DNA from: an uncultured Cocleimonas sp.
GTDB lineage: Bacteria; Pseudomonadota; Gammaproteobacteria; Thiotrichales; Thiotrichaceae
NCBI RefSeq assembly: GCF_947495625.1
Contig: NZ_CANLZW010000002.1
Location: 62,001 to 126,000 of the forward strand
Direction: 5' to 3'
DNA: 64,000 nt
The notes under the pieces were generated by a model that had not been told where the DNA came from, made no database searches, and saw nothing but the letters and a program-made list of their open reading frames with translations. Positions within the stretch are counted from its first letter, which is position 1; each line of letters opens with the position of its first letter. The position numbers were made by a program, and so were the translations under genes. Shown one piece after another: positions 35,678-44,412 of this stretch.

Positions 35678-36265
35678 ATGATACAAGCAGAAAAAGGTAT
35701 TCACCCAAAACAGCTACCAAATGTAGTGAGTTTAATTTCGCCAGATTCTGATGGCAAAAAGTTAGTTTCTGAAAAAGATCCCGCTATAAAAGTCATGACT
35801 GACTTGAAAGTCGTCAAACCTTACTCAATTGAATCCAGTGCATCTATTGAAGCAATCAATAACAAAATGATCGCCTGTGGAGTCCGATTGTTATTTGTTA
35901 ACGATCCAATGGGAGACCTAGCGGGTTTAGTCACAACAACCGATATTAACGGCAAAAAACCACTACTTTATGTTAATCAAAATGGTTGTAGCAGGGATGA
36001 CATTACCGCATCAGACCTGATGACTCCTATTAGTCGCCTTGAAGCAATCCCAATCAAAGAAGTATTGAGATCACACGTGTCGGATATCGTCTATGCACTT
36101 GAGCATTGCCGTAGAAATCACATGCTGGTTTTGGAGAGTAATCAAGAAGGTAAATTCATTCGGGGCATATTCTCAGTTTCACAAGTGGCTAAGCAACTTG
36201 ATATTCTGATCACTCCTAGTATTCAAGCCAATAGCTTTGCCGAGTTAAATAAAGCCTTAGCTTAA
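35678..36265 (+). CDS. CBS-domain protein
   Basis: The 195-residue cytoplasmic protein contains a CBS pair, seen as VKPYSIESSASIEAINNKMI with LLFVNDPMGDLAGLVTTTDI in the first half. The second half has SDIVYALEHCRRNHMLVLES and FIRGIFSVSQVAKQ. CBS domains sense adenine nucleotides and regulate other activities; no catalytic domain is attached here. A good GAGAGGAAG ribosome binding site precedes it. Nearby inverted repeats suggest that it is a single-gene unit. Confidence 0.85.
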   Translation: MIQAEKGIHPKQLPNVVSLISPDSDGKKLVSEKDPAIKVMTDLKVVKPYSIESSASIEAINNKMIACGVRLLFVNDPMGDLAGLVTTTDINGKKPLLYVNQNGCSRDDITASDLMTPISRLEAIPIKEVLRSHVSDIVYALEHCRRNHMLVLESNQEGKFIRGIFSVSQVAKQLDILITPSIQANSFAELNKALA

Positions 36266-36642
36266 TTGTTTGATACCATTTGACTTAAACCTTTTGCAAT
36301 TGCGTACTTTATAAACTTTATTAAAGCACCAAAGAAGTGGACGACAAATAAAACTTTGTAAGTAACAAAACAACTAATAAAACTGTGTTTCTGTTGTTTT
36401 GTTACTTTCGTTTTAAGCTATTTTCAACATGCTTCTAAGCTAGTTTTAATTCATATTTACAACCGTTTCTTATCTATCAGTTAAGGTTATAGCTAAGAAA
36501 ATAACTAATAACAAAACCAAAGATAGGAGCAATGTTTATAACATCGTTCTTTACAGCATCATCAAACCAACAATGAGTAAGCTCTGTTAATCCATACAGT
36601 CATACAATCAGGGCTTTCATACCAAGTTATAGGAGTACCTAT
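36266..36642. other. Gene-free region of 377 bp
   Basis: Apart from the long inverted repeat at 36360-36407, I see only AT-rich sequence, which probably carries the promoter of the YHS-domain gene. Confidence 0.6.
36360..36407. terminator. Long AT-rich inverted repeat after the CBS gene
   Basis: AAGTAACAAAACAAC and GTTGTTTTGTTACTT are perfect 15-bp arms around an 18-base loop. T-rich bases (TTCGTTTT) follow on the plus strand. It may terminate or stabilise the CBS-gene transcript. Confidence 0.5.
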
Positions 36643-37140
36643 ATGGCTAAACCGATTGCCGTATCAAAAAACTTAAACCACCCTACTCTTTTATTGAATT
36701 GCTTCATTTTTCTGATTTTAATGTGGATGGTGAGTACTCCCTTATTTGCCAACAATGGCATTAACATCAATTCTAGTAATGGACTGGCAATTCACGGTTT
36801 TGATCCGGTTGCTTATTTCACTGAGAATAAGGCAGTCGAAGGCAAACAAAATTTCACTATCGACTTTGAAGGAAATAAATGGGCTTTTTCCAGTGAGAAA
36901 AACAAACAAGCGTTTCTCACAAATCCAGTAGCGTATATCCCGCAGTTCGGTGGTTATTGCGCTTATGCAGTGAGTAAAAATGCAATCGCCAATACCGACC
37001 CGTTTGCCTGGTCTATTCACAACAAAAAACTGTTTTTAAATTACAGTATTGGCACACGAGAACTATGGCTGAAAAATAAAGCTCCCAATATTGTCGCAGC
37101 CGATGGTTATTGGCCAACATTAATGAAACAAGTTCCATAA
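36643..37140 (+). CDS. Secreted YHS-domain protein
   Basis: The 165-residue protein has an N-terminal hydrophobic segment (about 18-36) ending LFA, consistent with a signal peptide. The YHS domain follows, with IHGFDPVAYF, FEGNKWAFSSEKNKQAF, and YIPQFGGYCAYAVS with its metal-type cysteine. YHS domains are linked to metal binding in the periplasm. It has a TAGGAG ribosome binding site and a strong terminator 28 bp after the stop. Confidence 0.88.
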   Translation: MAKPIAVSKNLNHPTLLLNCFIFLILMWMVSTPLFANNGININSSNGLAIHGFDPVAYFTENKAVEGKQNFTIDFEGNKWAFSSEKNKQAFLTNPVAYIPQFGGYCAYAVSKNAIANTDPFAWSIHNKKLFLNYSIGTRELWLKNKAPNIVAADGYWPTLMKQVP

Positions 37141-37167
37141 ATAAACATTAGATAAAACCTGGACATA

Positions 37168-37195
37168 AAAAAGGGCGACCTAAGTCGCCCTTTTT
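37168..37195. terminator. Strong bidirectional terminator
   Basis: AAAAAGGGCGAC, CTAA, GTCGCCCTTTTT. A 12-bp stem with A and T tracts on its flanks lies between the convergent YHS and Spy-like genes. Confidence 0.9.
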
Positions 37196-37226
37196 AGTTT
37201 TAAGACTTTTCTGTTACATCAAAGTC

Positions 37227-37769
37227 TTATTGCTTTTTAAACGTTTCAAATTTAGCAAATTGCTCTGCAGTAAGAATCGTTTTCATTTTTGCCGTCATCG
37301 CTTCTTTACGTTGTGAACGTAATTCTTCTCTAAGCTCTTTTCGTGCATCTTTCATTTGAGTCTTTTGCTCTGCGGTTAAATTTAAGCTCTTCATTTGCTC
37401 ACGTTTCATTTTACGGCCTTGCTTACGCTCGCCACGTTGTGCTTTGATTTGCTCAAGTTTCGCGTTTTGCTCGGCAGTTAAAATCCCTGCCATTTCGCTT
37501 TTAAAGCTTTCACGAGTAAGATTTCCATCACGCTTTTGATTACGTAACTCTTTAAGCTGTGTTTTTTGAGCATCTGTTAAATTAAGCTGTGCAAACACTT
37601 TCTTAAAGCCTCTGTGATGTTTATGGTGACCACCTTTTTTATGAGACTCACTTTTGTTGTCCCCATAATTGGTGTTAATTTCCTTATCACCGTCTGCAAA
37701 AGCAGAAAGAGAAGCTAAACTTACCGCGGTAGCGATTGTTGATGCTATTAATACTGATTTGATTTTCAT
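37227..37769 (-). CDS. Spy/CpxP-like periplasmic protein
   Basis: The 180-residue protein has a signal peptide (cleavage near AFA-DGD) and is rich in basic residues and histidines. The LTxxQ-type motifs of the Spy/CpxP family occur three or four times: NLTDAQKTQLK, ILTAEQNAK, NLTAEQKTQM and ILTAEQFAK. These helical proteins act as periplasmic chaperones or stress adaptors. An HHKHHRG cluster near residue 50 could bind metal. The AGGAAA ribosome binding site is good. Confidence 0.87.
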   Translation of the reverse strand: MKIKSVLIASTIATAVSLASLSAFADGDKEINTNYGDNKSESHKKGGHHKHHRGFKKVFAQLNLTDAQKTQLKELRNQKRDGNLTRESFKSEMAGILTAEQNAKLEQIKAQRGERKQGRKMKREQMKSLNLTAEQKTQMKDARKELREELRSQRKEAMTAKMKTILTAEQFAKFETFKKQ

Positions 37770-38137
37770 AATGTTTTTCCTGTAATTTCAATTAAGTTTT
37801 TAAGTTCACAGTCATTGTTTAACTGATGGTGAAATTGTGCAGGTATCCAATGTAAATGTGGGTGTTGGGAGAGTAAGAAAGTGTAAAGAACCATTACTAT
37901 TTCTTTACAAAAAATGTGGGTAAAATTAGTGCATGCTTTATACCAAAACATAACATTTATGGGTAGATTACTTACCATCCCCAAGACTTAAGTATCTGTT
38001 TTACATAGATTACTATTGCAAAAAATACTGACACACAACACTACTAACTGAGTTTATATAGTGCATCGAATATACTGTATTACATAACAATTAATAAGAG
38101 ATAGACTAGGCGCACCTAAAAATAAGAGACAACTACA
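37770..38137. other. Gene-free region of 368 bp
   Basis: It is the divergent promoter region between the Spy-like gene and the next plus-strand gene. I see no repeat copy and no clear operator. Confidence 0.5.
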
Positions 38138-38737
38138 TTGACGATTAGAGAATATAAACCTGGTGAACATAAGGCAGGTTTTAAAGGGCTTCGTGTCGTA
38201 GTAAAAGTAGGCGATGATTATCGTCAAAAATATTTTGCTTTTCGCGGTATTACAAATAAAAAAGAATTAAATAAAATAAAAAAAGAAGCTGAATCGCTAA
38301 ATTCCGAATGGAATATGGAACGGCAACTTATTCAATCAAAGAAAGACCTTGAATGTAAAGAGCATCGACGCATCTCGTCTGCCTATACAACGGGAGTTTC
38401 TGGCATTAAAATGAAATTTGCTCGCGGCAAGAAAGTACGTGCAGGTGTGACTAAATATTACTATTCGCCGTTATTTATTATTTCTGGCTCAACCGACGGT
38501 GTGCGTTTTGATAAGAATATCAATATCAGTAAACATGGTTTTGACATGGCGTGGCTAAAGTCGGTAATGTTTTACGCAGAGAAAAAAGGCATTGCAAATT
38601 ACACTCATCTTCTAGAACGCAAACCACCTGTAGAACAATTTATTGTTATCTACAAACATCAAAAATCATTAGGGCACGATATTCCGTTACATCGTATCCC
38701 CCAGGAAATTGATCAGAAGCTGGTCGAAAATATCTAA
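38138..38737 (+). CDS. Hypothetical basic protein, possibly AP2-like DNA-binding
   Basis: The 199-residue protein starts at TTG (MTIREYKPGE) with a weak AAGAGA ribosome binding site. It is lysine-rich with two regions that look like three-strand beta plus helix units. One is near 12-45 (GFKGLRVVVKVGDDYRQKYF), the other near 90-145 (KVRAGVTKYYYSPLFIISG and onward). This is reminiscent of AP2-type DNA-binding modules, but the match is loose. No signal peptide is present. I cannot assign a function. Confidence 0.6.
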   Translation: MTIREYKPGEHKAGFKGLRVVVKVGDDYRQKYFAFRGITNKKELNKIKKEAESLNSEWNMERQLIQSKKDLECKEHRRISSAYTTGVSGIKMKFARGKKVRAGVTKYYYSPLFIISGSTDGVRFDKNINISKHGFDMAWLKSVMFYAEKKGIANYTHLLERKPPVEQFIVIYKHQKSLGHDIPLHRIPQEIDQKLVENI

Positions 38738-38769
38738 ATTAGTTATAAAAAACTCATCATCATGAGAGG

Positions 38770-39510
38770 TTATTCCTCTGAATAACCTCTCATTTTACGA
38801 CTTCTTCTATCCCACGCCTCATAGGCATCCTGACATTCTGAAATATTGTGGAACATGCGCTGAATATAATAACCGCGCGAGTTCATTCCACCATCACCAA
38901 AATTCTCATTAATTTCTTCACAATAATCGCGAGTTCTCAAACTCATGCTGTGTTTCATTTTCATGCATGAAGCTACTGCCTCCTGTCTTAGAGGAGCAAT
39001 CAGCTCTTCTCTTGCATCTTCACAGCGCTGATTATATTCCGCTATGGTGTATTCGGGTTTGGCTTTCGTATTGCGACGGGTGTTTCTGGATTTTCGTTGT
39101 ATATAGGACTTAGATTTATTTATTTGGTCCAACATGATGCGATGCACATCTGAATCTTCATTGGATAAAGAATCAATCGACTCCCTGTTCTTATAAGAAG
39201 CAACGTCGCTGGATAATTTACTATTTGAATGAGTTGAGCTTGTAGCGTTTGATACTTCGTTAAACGGGTTATCGTCTAATCCTGATTCTGTTCTAGCGTT
39301 TGTCTGGTCTGGTTTCACATCATCTGAGGTTTCGTATTCAACAAATTTGATAACTTTAGCTTTGTTTCTCGATGACTTTTTTTCTTTATTGGAATAGTGC
39401 GTCTTGCCGTTTTCATCTACCCACTTTAAAACATCTGCATCAGCATTGATGCTCAATACTGTGAAACAGACACTAATAAATGCCGTAACTAAGCTCGTCG
39501 AAAAACGCAT
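38770..39510 (-). CDS. Secreted DUF4124-domain protein
   Basis: The 246-residue protein has a signal peptide (cleavage near ADA-DVLKW). DUF4124 follows, with KWVDENGKTHYSNKEKK near 29-45. The centre is serine- and asparagine-rich and probably disordered. The C-terminal region (about 150-240) has five or more cysteines and a helical look. DUF4124 proteins are common in gammaproteobacterial envelopes without a known role. Confidence 0.8.
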   Translation of the reverse strand: MRFSTSLVTAFISVCFTVLSINADADVLKWVDENGKTHYSNKEKKSSRNKAKVIKFVEYETSDDVKPDQTNARTESGLDDNPFNEVSNATSSTHSNSKLSSDVASYKNRESIDSLSNEDSDVHRIMLDQINKSKSYIQRKSRNTRRNTKAKPEYTIAEYNQRCEDAREELIAPLRQEAVASCMKMKHSMSLRTRDYCEEINENFGDGGMNSRGYYIQRMFHNISECQDAYEAWDRRSRKMRGYSEE

Positions 39511-39630
39511 TGGGGACTCTTGTCTATAAAAAATCTATTATGCTTATTATCTCATTAGAATAAACTATTCAAACTCAATATGAAACTAATGCGTAAATAG
39601 ATTCAAAATCAGCGGTCCCTTAAGCAGGTT

Positions 39631-40074
39631 TTATTCGAATCGATATTGCATAAGAACCAAAGCAAGAAAAAATAACAGCATGGCAGGAAATGCCGCACTA
39701 ATCCCTAAAGGTATCAATGCAATGAAGAACACTATGCCACCCGCTACTCCGAGATACACAAAGCGACCACCGGCACTGAGCAAGATAGCGACTATTATTT
39801 GACCTAAGCTAATCAAGCCTACAACCAACTGAATATGATGACTAAAGTAGCCACTGATGAAGGTTCTATAAATATTCAAAAATGCCTTATCGGCATAATA
39901 ATTAAAAAATTCAGGGTTCACTAAAATGGTATAGAGGTTGAATAAGCCTGCTAATAAAAAAATAAGAATGAAAATAAATCGAGTCATTCGGTGTTTTTTA
40001 AACGCTAAAAAAACCAGAACTAATGCCAGAGCGTTGGTTAATAGATAAGGAATGTGTGAACCATATTCGATCAT
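39631..40074 (-). CDS. Small integral membrane protein, unknown
   Basis: The 147-residue protein has four predicted transmembrane helices, at about 8-24, 30-48, 78-98 and 105-140, the last probably two short helices. Both ends are short and polar. I do not recognise a family. It appears to be a single gene. Confidence 0.65.
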   Translation of the reverse strand: MIEYGSHIPYLLTNALALVLVFLAFKKHRMTRFIFILIFLLAGLFNLYTILVNPEFFNYYADKAFLNIYRTFISGYFSHHIQLVVGLISLGQIIVAILLSAGGRFVYLGVAGGIVFFIALIPLGISAAFPAMLLFFLALVLMQYRFE

Positions 40075-40400
40075 AAATAACTCGTATTTTTCTAAGGTCA
40101 GGATATTATTCTATGCTAATCCCTACCTATAATGCTTAACTATCGTTCTGATATCGTTGATATATGTCTCCTCTGGTTGAATAAATGACAAATAGATTTA
40201 CTGTTTCGTCATTAAAGAAAGCTAAAGACATTCTTAACAATTATTTTTGATCAAGTTGATCATAAAATATCATTAACTTTTCTCATTTTTCATTCCTCGT
40301 ACATTCTTTAACTTTATATACTTTACTGAGATGGGTTATCCAAAGTCTAGAGACAGTTAGTCTTTAATGAAGATTACCCAATTTTCTCAGGATTAAAAAA
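40075..40400. other. Gene-free upstream region of the acidic secreted protein gene
   Basis: It holds the palindrome at 40248-40262 and an imperfect inverted repeat (TGGGTTATC and GATTACCCA) just before the start. The last bases, CTCAGGATTAAAAAAATGA, closely match those before the paralogous gene at 49182. Confidence 0.6.
40248..40262. promoter_or_regulatory. Palindromic operator candidate
   Basis: TGATCAAGTTGATCA is a perfect palindrome around a central G. It resembles half-sites of CRP/FNR-type regulators (TTGAT) but the spacing is too short for a standard FNR box. It lies 138 bp before the acidic-protein gene. Confidence 0.4.
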
Positions 40401-40796
40401 ATGATCAAAAAATCAGTTATCACACAATCGTTGGTATTTTTTCTTAGTGCATCATTATCGGTGGTCGCGTTAGCGCAAAATAATGAAGACACTGTTTCAC
40501 TATCTGCTGCGACAGAGGCAGAAACACAGCCGATGAGTGATGAGGATTTGTCTGAGGCTGAGTGTGTACCACAAGCTCAAATAGATGCTATGTCAGATGA
40601 TAATGTAGAAAAACTGGAGTTACCGGTGTGCGATGAAGGTGAATCTGCGATTGAAAATGATGATTCAACACCTCAGACTGAAACTAATGAAAGCCAAACG
40701 ATGACCGCTGAAAATGAAGAGTTAACGGCAGTCAATGACGTTGCCGTAGAAGAAACCACCTTCCCCAGTCCAGATGAAAAGCTTTACGGCGATTAA
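40401..40796 (+). CDS. Small secreted acidic protein, member 1 of a paralogous pair
   Basis: The 131-residue protein has a signal peptide (cleavage near ALA-QNN) and a very acidic mature part. It contains the core ECVPQAQIDAMSDD followed by LPVCDE, with two cysteines 21 residues apart. The 75-residue protein at 49182 has the same C-x21-C core and the same 5' sequence. The tail (from about 80) is low-complexity, rich in T, E and N. I do not recognise a family; the function is unknown. It may bind metal or act as a periplasmic decoy, but this is speculation. Confidence 0.75.
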   Translation: MIKKSVITQSLVFFLSASLSVVALAQNNEDTVSLSAATEAETQPMSDEDLSEAECVPQAQIDAMSDDNVEKLELPVCDEGESAIENDDSTPQTETNESQTMTAENEELTAVNDVAVEETTFPSPDEKLYGD

Positions 40797-40830
40797 TACG
40801 CCATAAAGCGAGATGTTTCCCATCAAATAA

Positions 40831-40860
40831 AGTCACCCCCCTACTTTAGAGGGGTTTTTG
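40831..40860 (+). repeat. Dispersed C6 repeat, short form
   Basis: AGTCACCCCCCTACTTTAGAG then GGGTTTTTG. It lies between the convergent acidic-protein and lipoprotein genes, and could terminate the plus-strand unit ending 34 bp upstream. Confidence 0.92.
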
Positions 40861-40874
40861 GATTTTTTTCTGTA

Positions 40875-41624
40875 TTAGTTCCCTGTCAGGATTGTGTAGT
40901 TAGGTATATCAAACTCAGAATCATCGACGAATACATCAAAATGTACGCTGGTTGCTGTTTCTGTCGAAGAACCTGAATCTGTGGAAAAAATTGATTCTAA
41001 TTCTATGCCACTCCTACCAATAGCGCCTTCATTTATACATTGTGTGAAAAACTCATTAATCACATAATTGGTACAAGATGTTAATGCGATGATTTTTACG
41101 CCATCTGCAGTTAATGGTTCTACCTCATCAGGGGCAATAGCATCAACCAATTCATCATTTGTTAATCCTGTTAAAACTGGACTAAAATCCAACATAGTAA
41201 TGGTTTCATGGTCAAAATTTACATCATAACTTTTTGGTGTATCCCATTTTCTTAATTCGTGAATGGTTTCTACTTCGGTTGTTACCGCACCTGTCATCAA
41301 GTCAGTGATAACTGAAGTTCTTTCTCCCTCATACTCTTCAATTCTGAGATTTCCCCAATCCTTAAACACAAAGCGCTTAGTCCCTTCTTCGGTTACCGTG
41401 ATAAAATCACCAAGCGTAGATTCTATCTGTACATCATAAATAATTTTACCCGTCTCATACGTGTAAATCTTAGGCCTTAATTCGCCTGTTTCAGGATCTG
41501 TAGGTATATCGATATTAATATCACCAACATCGACTGAATCACCTGAGCTACTTGAGCCTCCACCACATGCCGCTAAAAAGAATGTCGAGAATAAAACCAA
41601 AGAAAAATGCTTAATTTCAATCAT
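40875..41624 (-). CDS. Lipoprotein, unknown function
   Basis: The 249-residue protein has a lipoprotein signal peptide with lipobox LAAC followed by GGGSSSSG, the flexible linker seen in many surface lipoproteins. The mature part is acidic and beta-rich, with two further cysteines near residue 190-200 that could form a disulfide. I do not recognise a domain. The same CGGGSSSS start occurs in the hydrolase lipoprotein at 59048. Confidence 0.72.
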   Translation of the reverse strand: MIEIKHFSLVLFSTFFLAACGGGSSSSGDSVDVGDINIDIPTDPETGELRPKIYTYETGKIIYDVQIESTLGDFITVTEEGTKRFVFKDWGNLRIEEYEGERTSVITDLMTGAVTTEVETIHELRKWDTPKSYDVNFDHETITMLDFSPVLTGLTNDELVDAIAPDEVEPLTADGVKIIALTSCTNYVINEFFTQCINEGAIGRSGIELESIFSTDSGSSTETATSVHFDVFVDDSEFDIPNYTILTGN

Positions 41625-41774
41625 AAGTTATATACCAAAGTGATGTTATTAATAAGATAAGGTGATAATAACATCAGACACTTACGTAAATATAGAATGA
41701 TTTGCAAACAAATCTATTGAATACTTAAATACACCTAAACGTATGCTAATTTGATGTAAATATAGCTTTGTTTG

Positions 41775-42371
41775 TTACAAATAAGGTTGAATAACCGAGA
41801 GACTCTTTTCGACAAACTGTTGTTGTTCACCAACGGGGGATACATAGGATAATGCGTTTTCTGCTGCATCTATCCCTGCTAGTTTTGCGATAACCCAGGT
41901 CGCTAAATATTGGGATGACATACACCCACCTGCTGTAGCAATATTATTTTTAGCAACGAATGATTGGTTTAATACCTCAACGCCCGCTTCGATTACCCAG
42001 GGTTTTGTGGTTAGATCAGTACAGGCTGGCAAATTGTTCAGTAGTTTCAGTTTTGCCATAAGTAAGGCACCTGAACATTGCGATCCTACTAATTGTTTCT
42101 CGGTATTAAGATTGATGCGCTCTAAGATTGCCTTATCTTTCGCTACTTCGCGCGTATAGATACCGCTGCCAAAAAGTACCACATCAGAAACATCACAATA
42201 TTCTAGCGGTTGTTGTGCCTGAATAGTCACACCATTCATTGAAGTAACAGAGTCTGTAGGGCTAGTAATTTGTACTTCCCAACCTTCTCCTTTCATCCGG
42301 TTCAAAATCCCCAAAGCAATAAATGAGTCAAGTTCATTAAACCCTTCGAAAGTGAGAATGGCTATTTTCAT
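41775..42371 (-). CDS. DJ-1/PfpI family protein
   Basis: The 198-residue protein of the class I glutamine amidotransferase-like fold begins MKIAILTFEGFNELDSFIAL. The nucleophile elbow is GSQCSGALLMA, with cysteine near residue 99. Members include chaperone-like, isonitrile hydratase and glyoxalase-type enzymes; which one applies cannot be told. It appears to be a single gene. Confidence 0.87.
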   Translation of the reverse strand: MKIAILTFEGFNELDSFIALGILNRMKGEGWEVQITSPTDSVTSMNGVTIQAQQPLEYCDVSDVVLFGSGIYTREVAKDKAILERINLNTEKQLVGSQCSGALLMAKLKLLNNLPACTDLTTKPWVIEAGVEVLNQSFVAKNNIATAGGCMSSQYLATWVIAKLAGIDAAENALSYVSPVGEQQQFVEKSLSVIQPYL

Positions 42372-42783
42372 GGCTGCTATACCTGCTGTTTCATTGATGA
42401 GTGTGTTGACTAATTAATAGCATACAGTAAATACAACTAAGGCTTTAGAACCAATCTCTGATTATTCATTGACCGAGTATTCTTTGACCTTATTTCTGAT
42501 TGTCCGCCTGATTGTGTCAGGTATGAGTCTGCAGGCTGGGTAATGATAATAGCTAAGAACCGATGACAACCGTCTGTAAACGATAAATGCACCCCCCTAC
42601 TTTCAGCCTGTTTTCGTGTGAATATTGATAGACGCATTCTAAGGTAAAAAGACCTACGCAAAAAATATCAATATAGAATTTATAAAATCCACTACAATCA
42701 TCTAAACTGATGATTAATTTAGCTTTTATCGAATAAATCTCAGAGAACTAATAAAGACTTAATTAACGACAAATGGAGGCACA
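42372..42783. other. Gene-free divergent region of 412 bp
   Basis: It contains a short hairpin (CCTGATTGTGTCAGG) near 42510 and one dispersed repeat at 42588. The last part carries a strong ATGGAGG ribosome binding site for the Popeye-like gene. Confidence 0.6.
42588..42615 (+). repeat. Dispersed C6 repeat, short form
   Basis: TGCACCCCCCTACTTTCAGCC then TGTTTTCG. The T-run is short and interrupted. It lies between divergent genes. Confidence 0.88.
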
Positions 42784-43494
42784 ATGGAAGGTGCGATAGA
42801 AGCAATAAAGGCAAGTTTCTCGCTTGATGCCGGATTGCTGGTTCATATTGCAACCTTAGGTTATGTGCTTGGTTTTCTTCTAAAAAATCAACTGCTTTTG
42901 CGCTTTCTGGTTTTAGGATCGACGGTTCTGTATATCGTTTATTACTACATCTACCCTGCTCAACCCTTATGGGCAGCTATTATGGGGAGTGTGCTACTAA
43001 TCATCGCCAATATCATCGGCACCCTTTCCATCATCTATGATCGGCTACCGATTAAAATTGATCCTAAGCATTTGCCCATTTACCATAGTCTTCAAGGAAT
43101 ACGACCCGGTGAATTTAGACGATTAATCAAAGTAGCAGAGTATCAAACCACCGAAGGGAAGTTTACCTTAACCCATGAAAACGAAGCGCCAAGCCATTTG
43201 TATTATTTAGAAAAAGGCACGGGAGAAGCTGAAAAGAAAGGAAGCACCTTTACCATTCCAAAGGGACGTTTTGTCGGAGAAATTAGTTTTATTCTAGGAG
43301 GAAATGCGACAGCCACAGTGAACCTTGCAAAAGGCAGTACCTTTCTGTCGTGGGAGAAAACTGTACTCAATAAACTTCTGGAGAAACATCCCAACTTACA
43401 ACGCGCATTCGAAGCAAGAATCGCTCGTGATATGGCCAGCAAACTCGCCTCGGCAAATTCCATCAAAATTGATAATAGTGTAGGACTCAACTAG
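42784..43494 (+). CDS. Membrane protein with Popeye/cyclic-nucleotide-binding-like domain
   Basis: The 236-residue protein has three transmembrane helices in the first 85 residues. A cytoplasmic domain follows with LPIYHSLQGIRPGEFRRLIK near 98-117 and a jelly-roll pattern (FTLTHENEAPSHLYYLEKG, then GRFVGEISFILGG). The layout is that of Popeye-domain proteins, which bind cAMP in animals; bacterial members are known but little studied. A GGAGG ribosome binding site lies five bases before the start. Confidence 0.8.
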   Translation: MEGAIEAIKASFSLDAGLLVHIATLGYVLGFLLKNQLLLRFLVLGSTVLYIVYYYIYPAQPLWAAIMGSVLLIIANIIGTLSIIYDRLPIKIDPKHLPIYHSLQGIRPGEFRRLIKVAEYQTTEGKFTLTHENEAPSHLYYLEKGTGEAEKKGSTFTIPKGRFVGEISFILGGNATATVNLAKGSTFLSWEKTVLNKLLEKHPNLQRAFEARIARDMASKLASANSIKIDNSVGLN

Positions 43495-43604
43495 CTGAAG
43501 GTTACGATAATTTGGGTTGAAAGTTTTCAATTGAGTCAGAAAATGAATTAAAAATTCGATGCTTATTTCTGCCAGCTAAAGGCTATCTGAAAAACACTTT
43601 TCCC

Positions 43605-43731
43605 AAAAATAATGTGCCCCTTCACCGGGGTAAGTGAAAGGGCACTTGGGAGACTGGTAGTTATTTTATTTTTATATTTACTAAACTACTCTTCGCCTCA
43701 GGGGCTTGCTAAAAATTCATTGTTTTTATAC
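43605..43731 (-). ncRNA. Candidate small RNA, tandem copy 1
   Basis: A minus-strand unit of about 127 nt is predicted from a -24/-12 promoter to a terminator hairpin. It begins near GTATAAAAACAATGAATTTT, contains GAGGCG and a GTAGTT/AACTAC stem, and ends in a 12-bp stem (GTGCCCTTTCAC with GTGAAGGGGCAC) at 43614-43645 followed by ATTATTTTT. Copy 2 has the same order of elements with compensating changes in two stems. The transcript ends are inferred. Confidence 0.6.
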
Positions 43732-43741
43732 TTAACTATAA

Positions 43742-43757
43742 TGCAATGACGATGCCA
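43742..43757 (-). promoter_or_regulatory. Sigma-54-type -24/-12 promoter, sRNA copy 1
   Basis: The minus strand reads TGGCATCGTCATTGCA. GG and GC are exactly placed as in the sigma-54 consensus TGGCAC-N5-TTGCA. A weak sigma-70 reading (TCGTCA, 16 bases, TATAAA) is also possible. Confidence 0.6.
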
Positions 43758-43837
43758 ACTTTTCTTAAATAACGCTATCTTATTGTTTTAAATGAGTTTA
43801 TTAATTTTGTTAGTATTTTTACATCATTATCTTCATC

Positions 43838-43890
43838 GTCACTAGCTGACAATTTCTCTATGTTTGTGTCATACATCCACATTTTGTCAG
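43838..43890. promoter_or_regulatory. Candidate enhancer-binding sites, sRNA copy 1
   Basis: GTCA-N5-TGAC at 43838-43850 lies 81 bp upstream of the -24 element. Further TGTCA words follow at fixed offsets of 16 and 35 bp. The same three sites occur at the same spacing before copy 2. TGTC words recall PilR- and GlrR-type sites, but the regulator is unknown. Confidence 0.5.
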
Positions 43891-44049
43891 TCTTGTGTCA
43901 TTGATTTGGTTATTTATTCGATCATGATTGACTCATTAATAGTGGTAGAGCAAATTCAGCGTATTCAAAATGATCAGCTAGCGAGAAAAACTAAGTAACA
44001 ATTCTATGCAATAAGAAGCATCAGGGGGTATTGCGAAAGATCAACGACA

Positions 44050-44081
44050 AGTCACCCCCCTACTTTGAGGCGTATTTTTTA
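44050..44081 (+). repeat. Dispersed C6 repeat, short form
   Basis: AGTCACCCCCCTACTTTGAGG then CGTATTTTTT. It lies between the two tandem sRNA-like units. Confidence 0.92.
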
Positions 44082-44167
44082 AATATGCTGTTACTTAATC
44101 ATTTATCCGTCATGTGGTTTACGAATTAATAATATATAACGAAAGATAGCGAAGAAAACGCATAAGG

Positions 44168-44305
44168 TAGAAATAAGTGTGCCCCGACGTTGGGCAACGA
44201 CAGGGCACTGGTGAGGCTAAGTTAATCTATCCTTGATGTATTAACTCGTTAACGCCTCTCGGTTTGGGTTTGTTTCAGAATTTTATAAATTCTTTGTTTT
44301 TATAG
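44168..44305 (-). ncRNA. Candidate small RNA, tandem copy 2
   Basis: A minus-strand unit of about 138 nt. It begins near ACTATAAAAACAAAGAATTT, has an AGAATTT/AAATTCT hairpin and a GAGGC...GTTAA / TTAAC...GCCTC stem, and ends in a 14-bp stem with one mismatch (44179-44208, GTGCCC... GGGGCAC) followed by ACTTATTT. The stems match those of copy 1 in position while their bases differ. The ends are inferred. Confidence 0.6.
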
Positions 44306-44315
44306 TCGTTGCTAA

Positions 44316-44331
44316 TGCAATGACAATGCCA
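44316..44331 (-). promoter_or_regulatory. Sigma-54-type -24/-12 promoter, sRNA copy 2
   Basis: The minus strand reads TGGCATTGTCATTGCA, with the -24 GG and -12 GC at the exact sigma-54 spacing. A sigma-70 alternative (TTGTCA, 16 bases, TATAAA) overlaps it. Confidence 0.6.
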
Positions 44332-44412
44332 CTTACCCCTAAAACACGCTAACCACCTGATATATATAAATAATAAATTAAAAAAGGCGTTTATATTACA
44401 ACTGTATTAGCA

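Noticed and set aside
44168-44305. Identification of the tandem RNAs as Qrr, GlmY/GlmZ or CrcZ
   Set aside because: The promoter type fits, but I see none of the conserved core sequences of those RNAs as I remember them.
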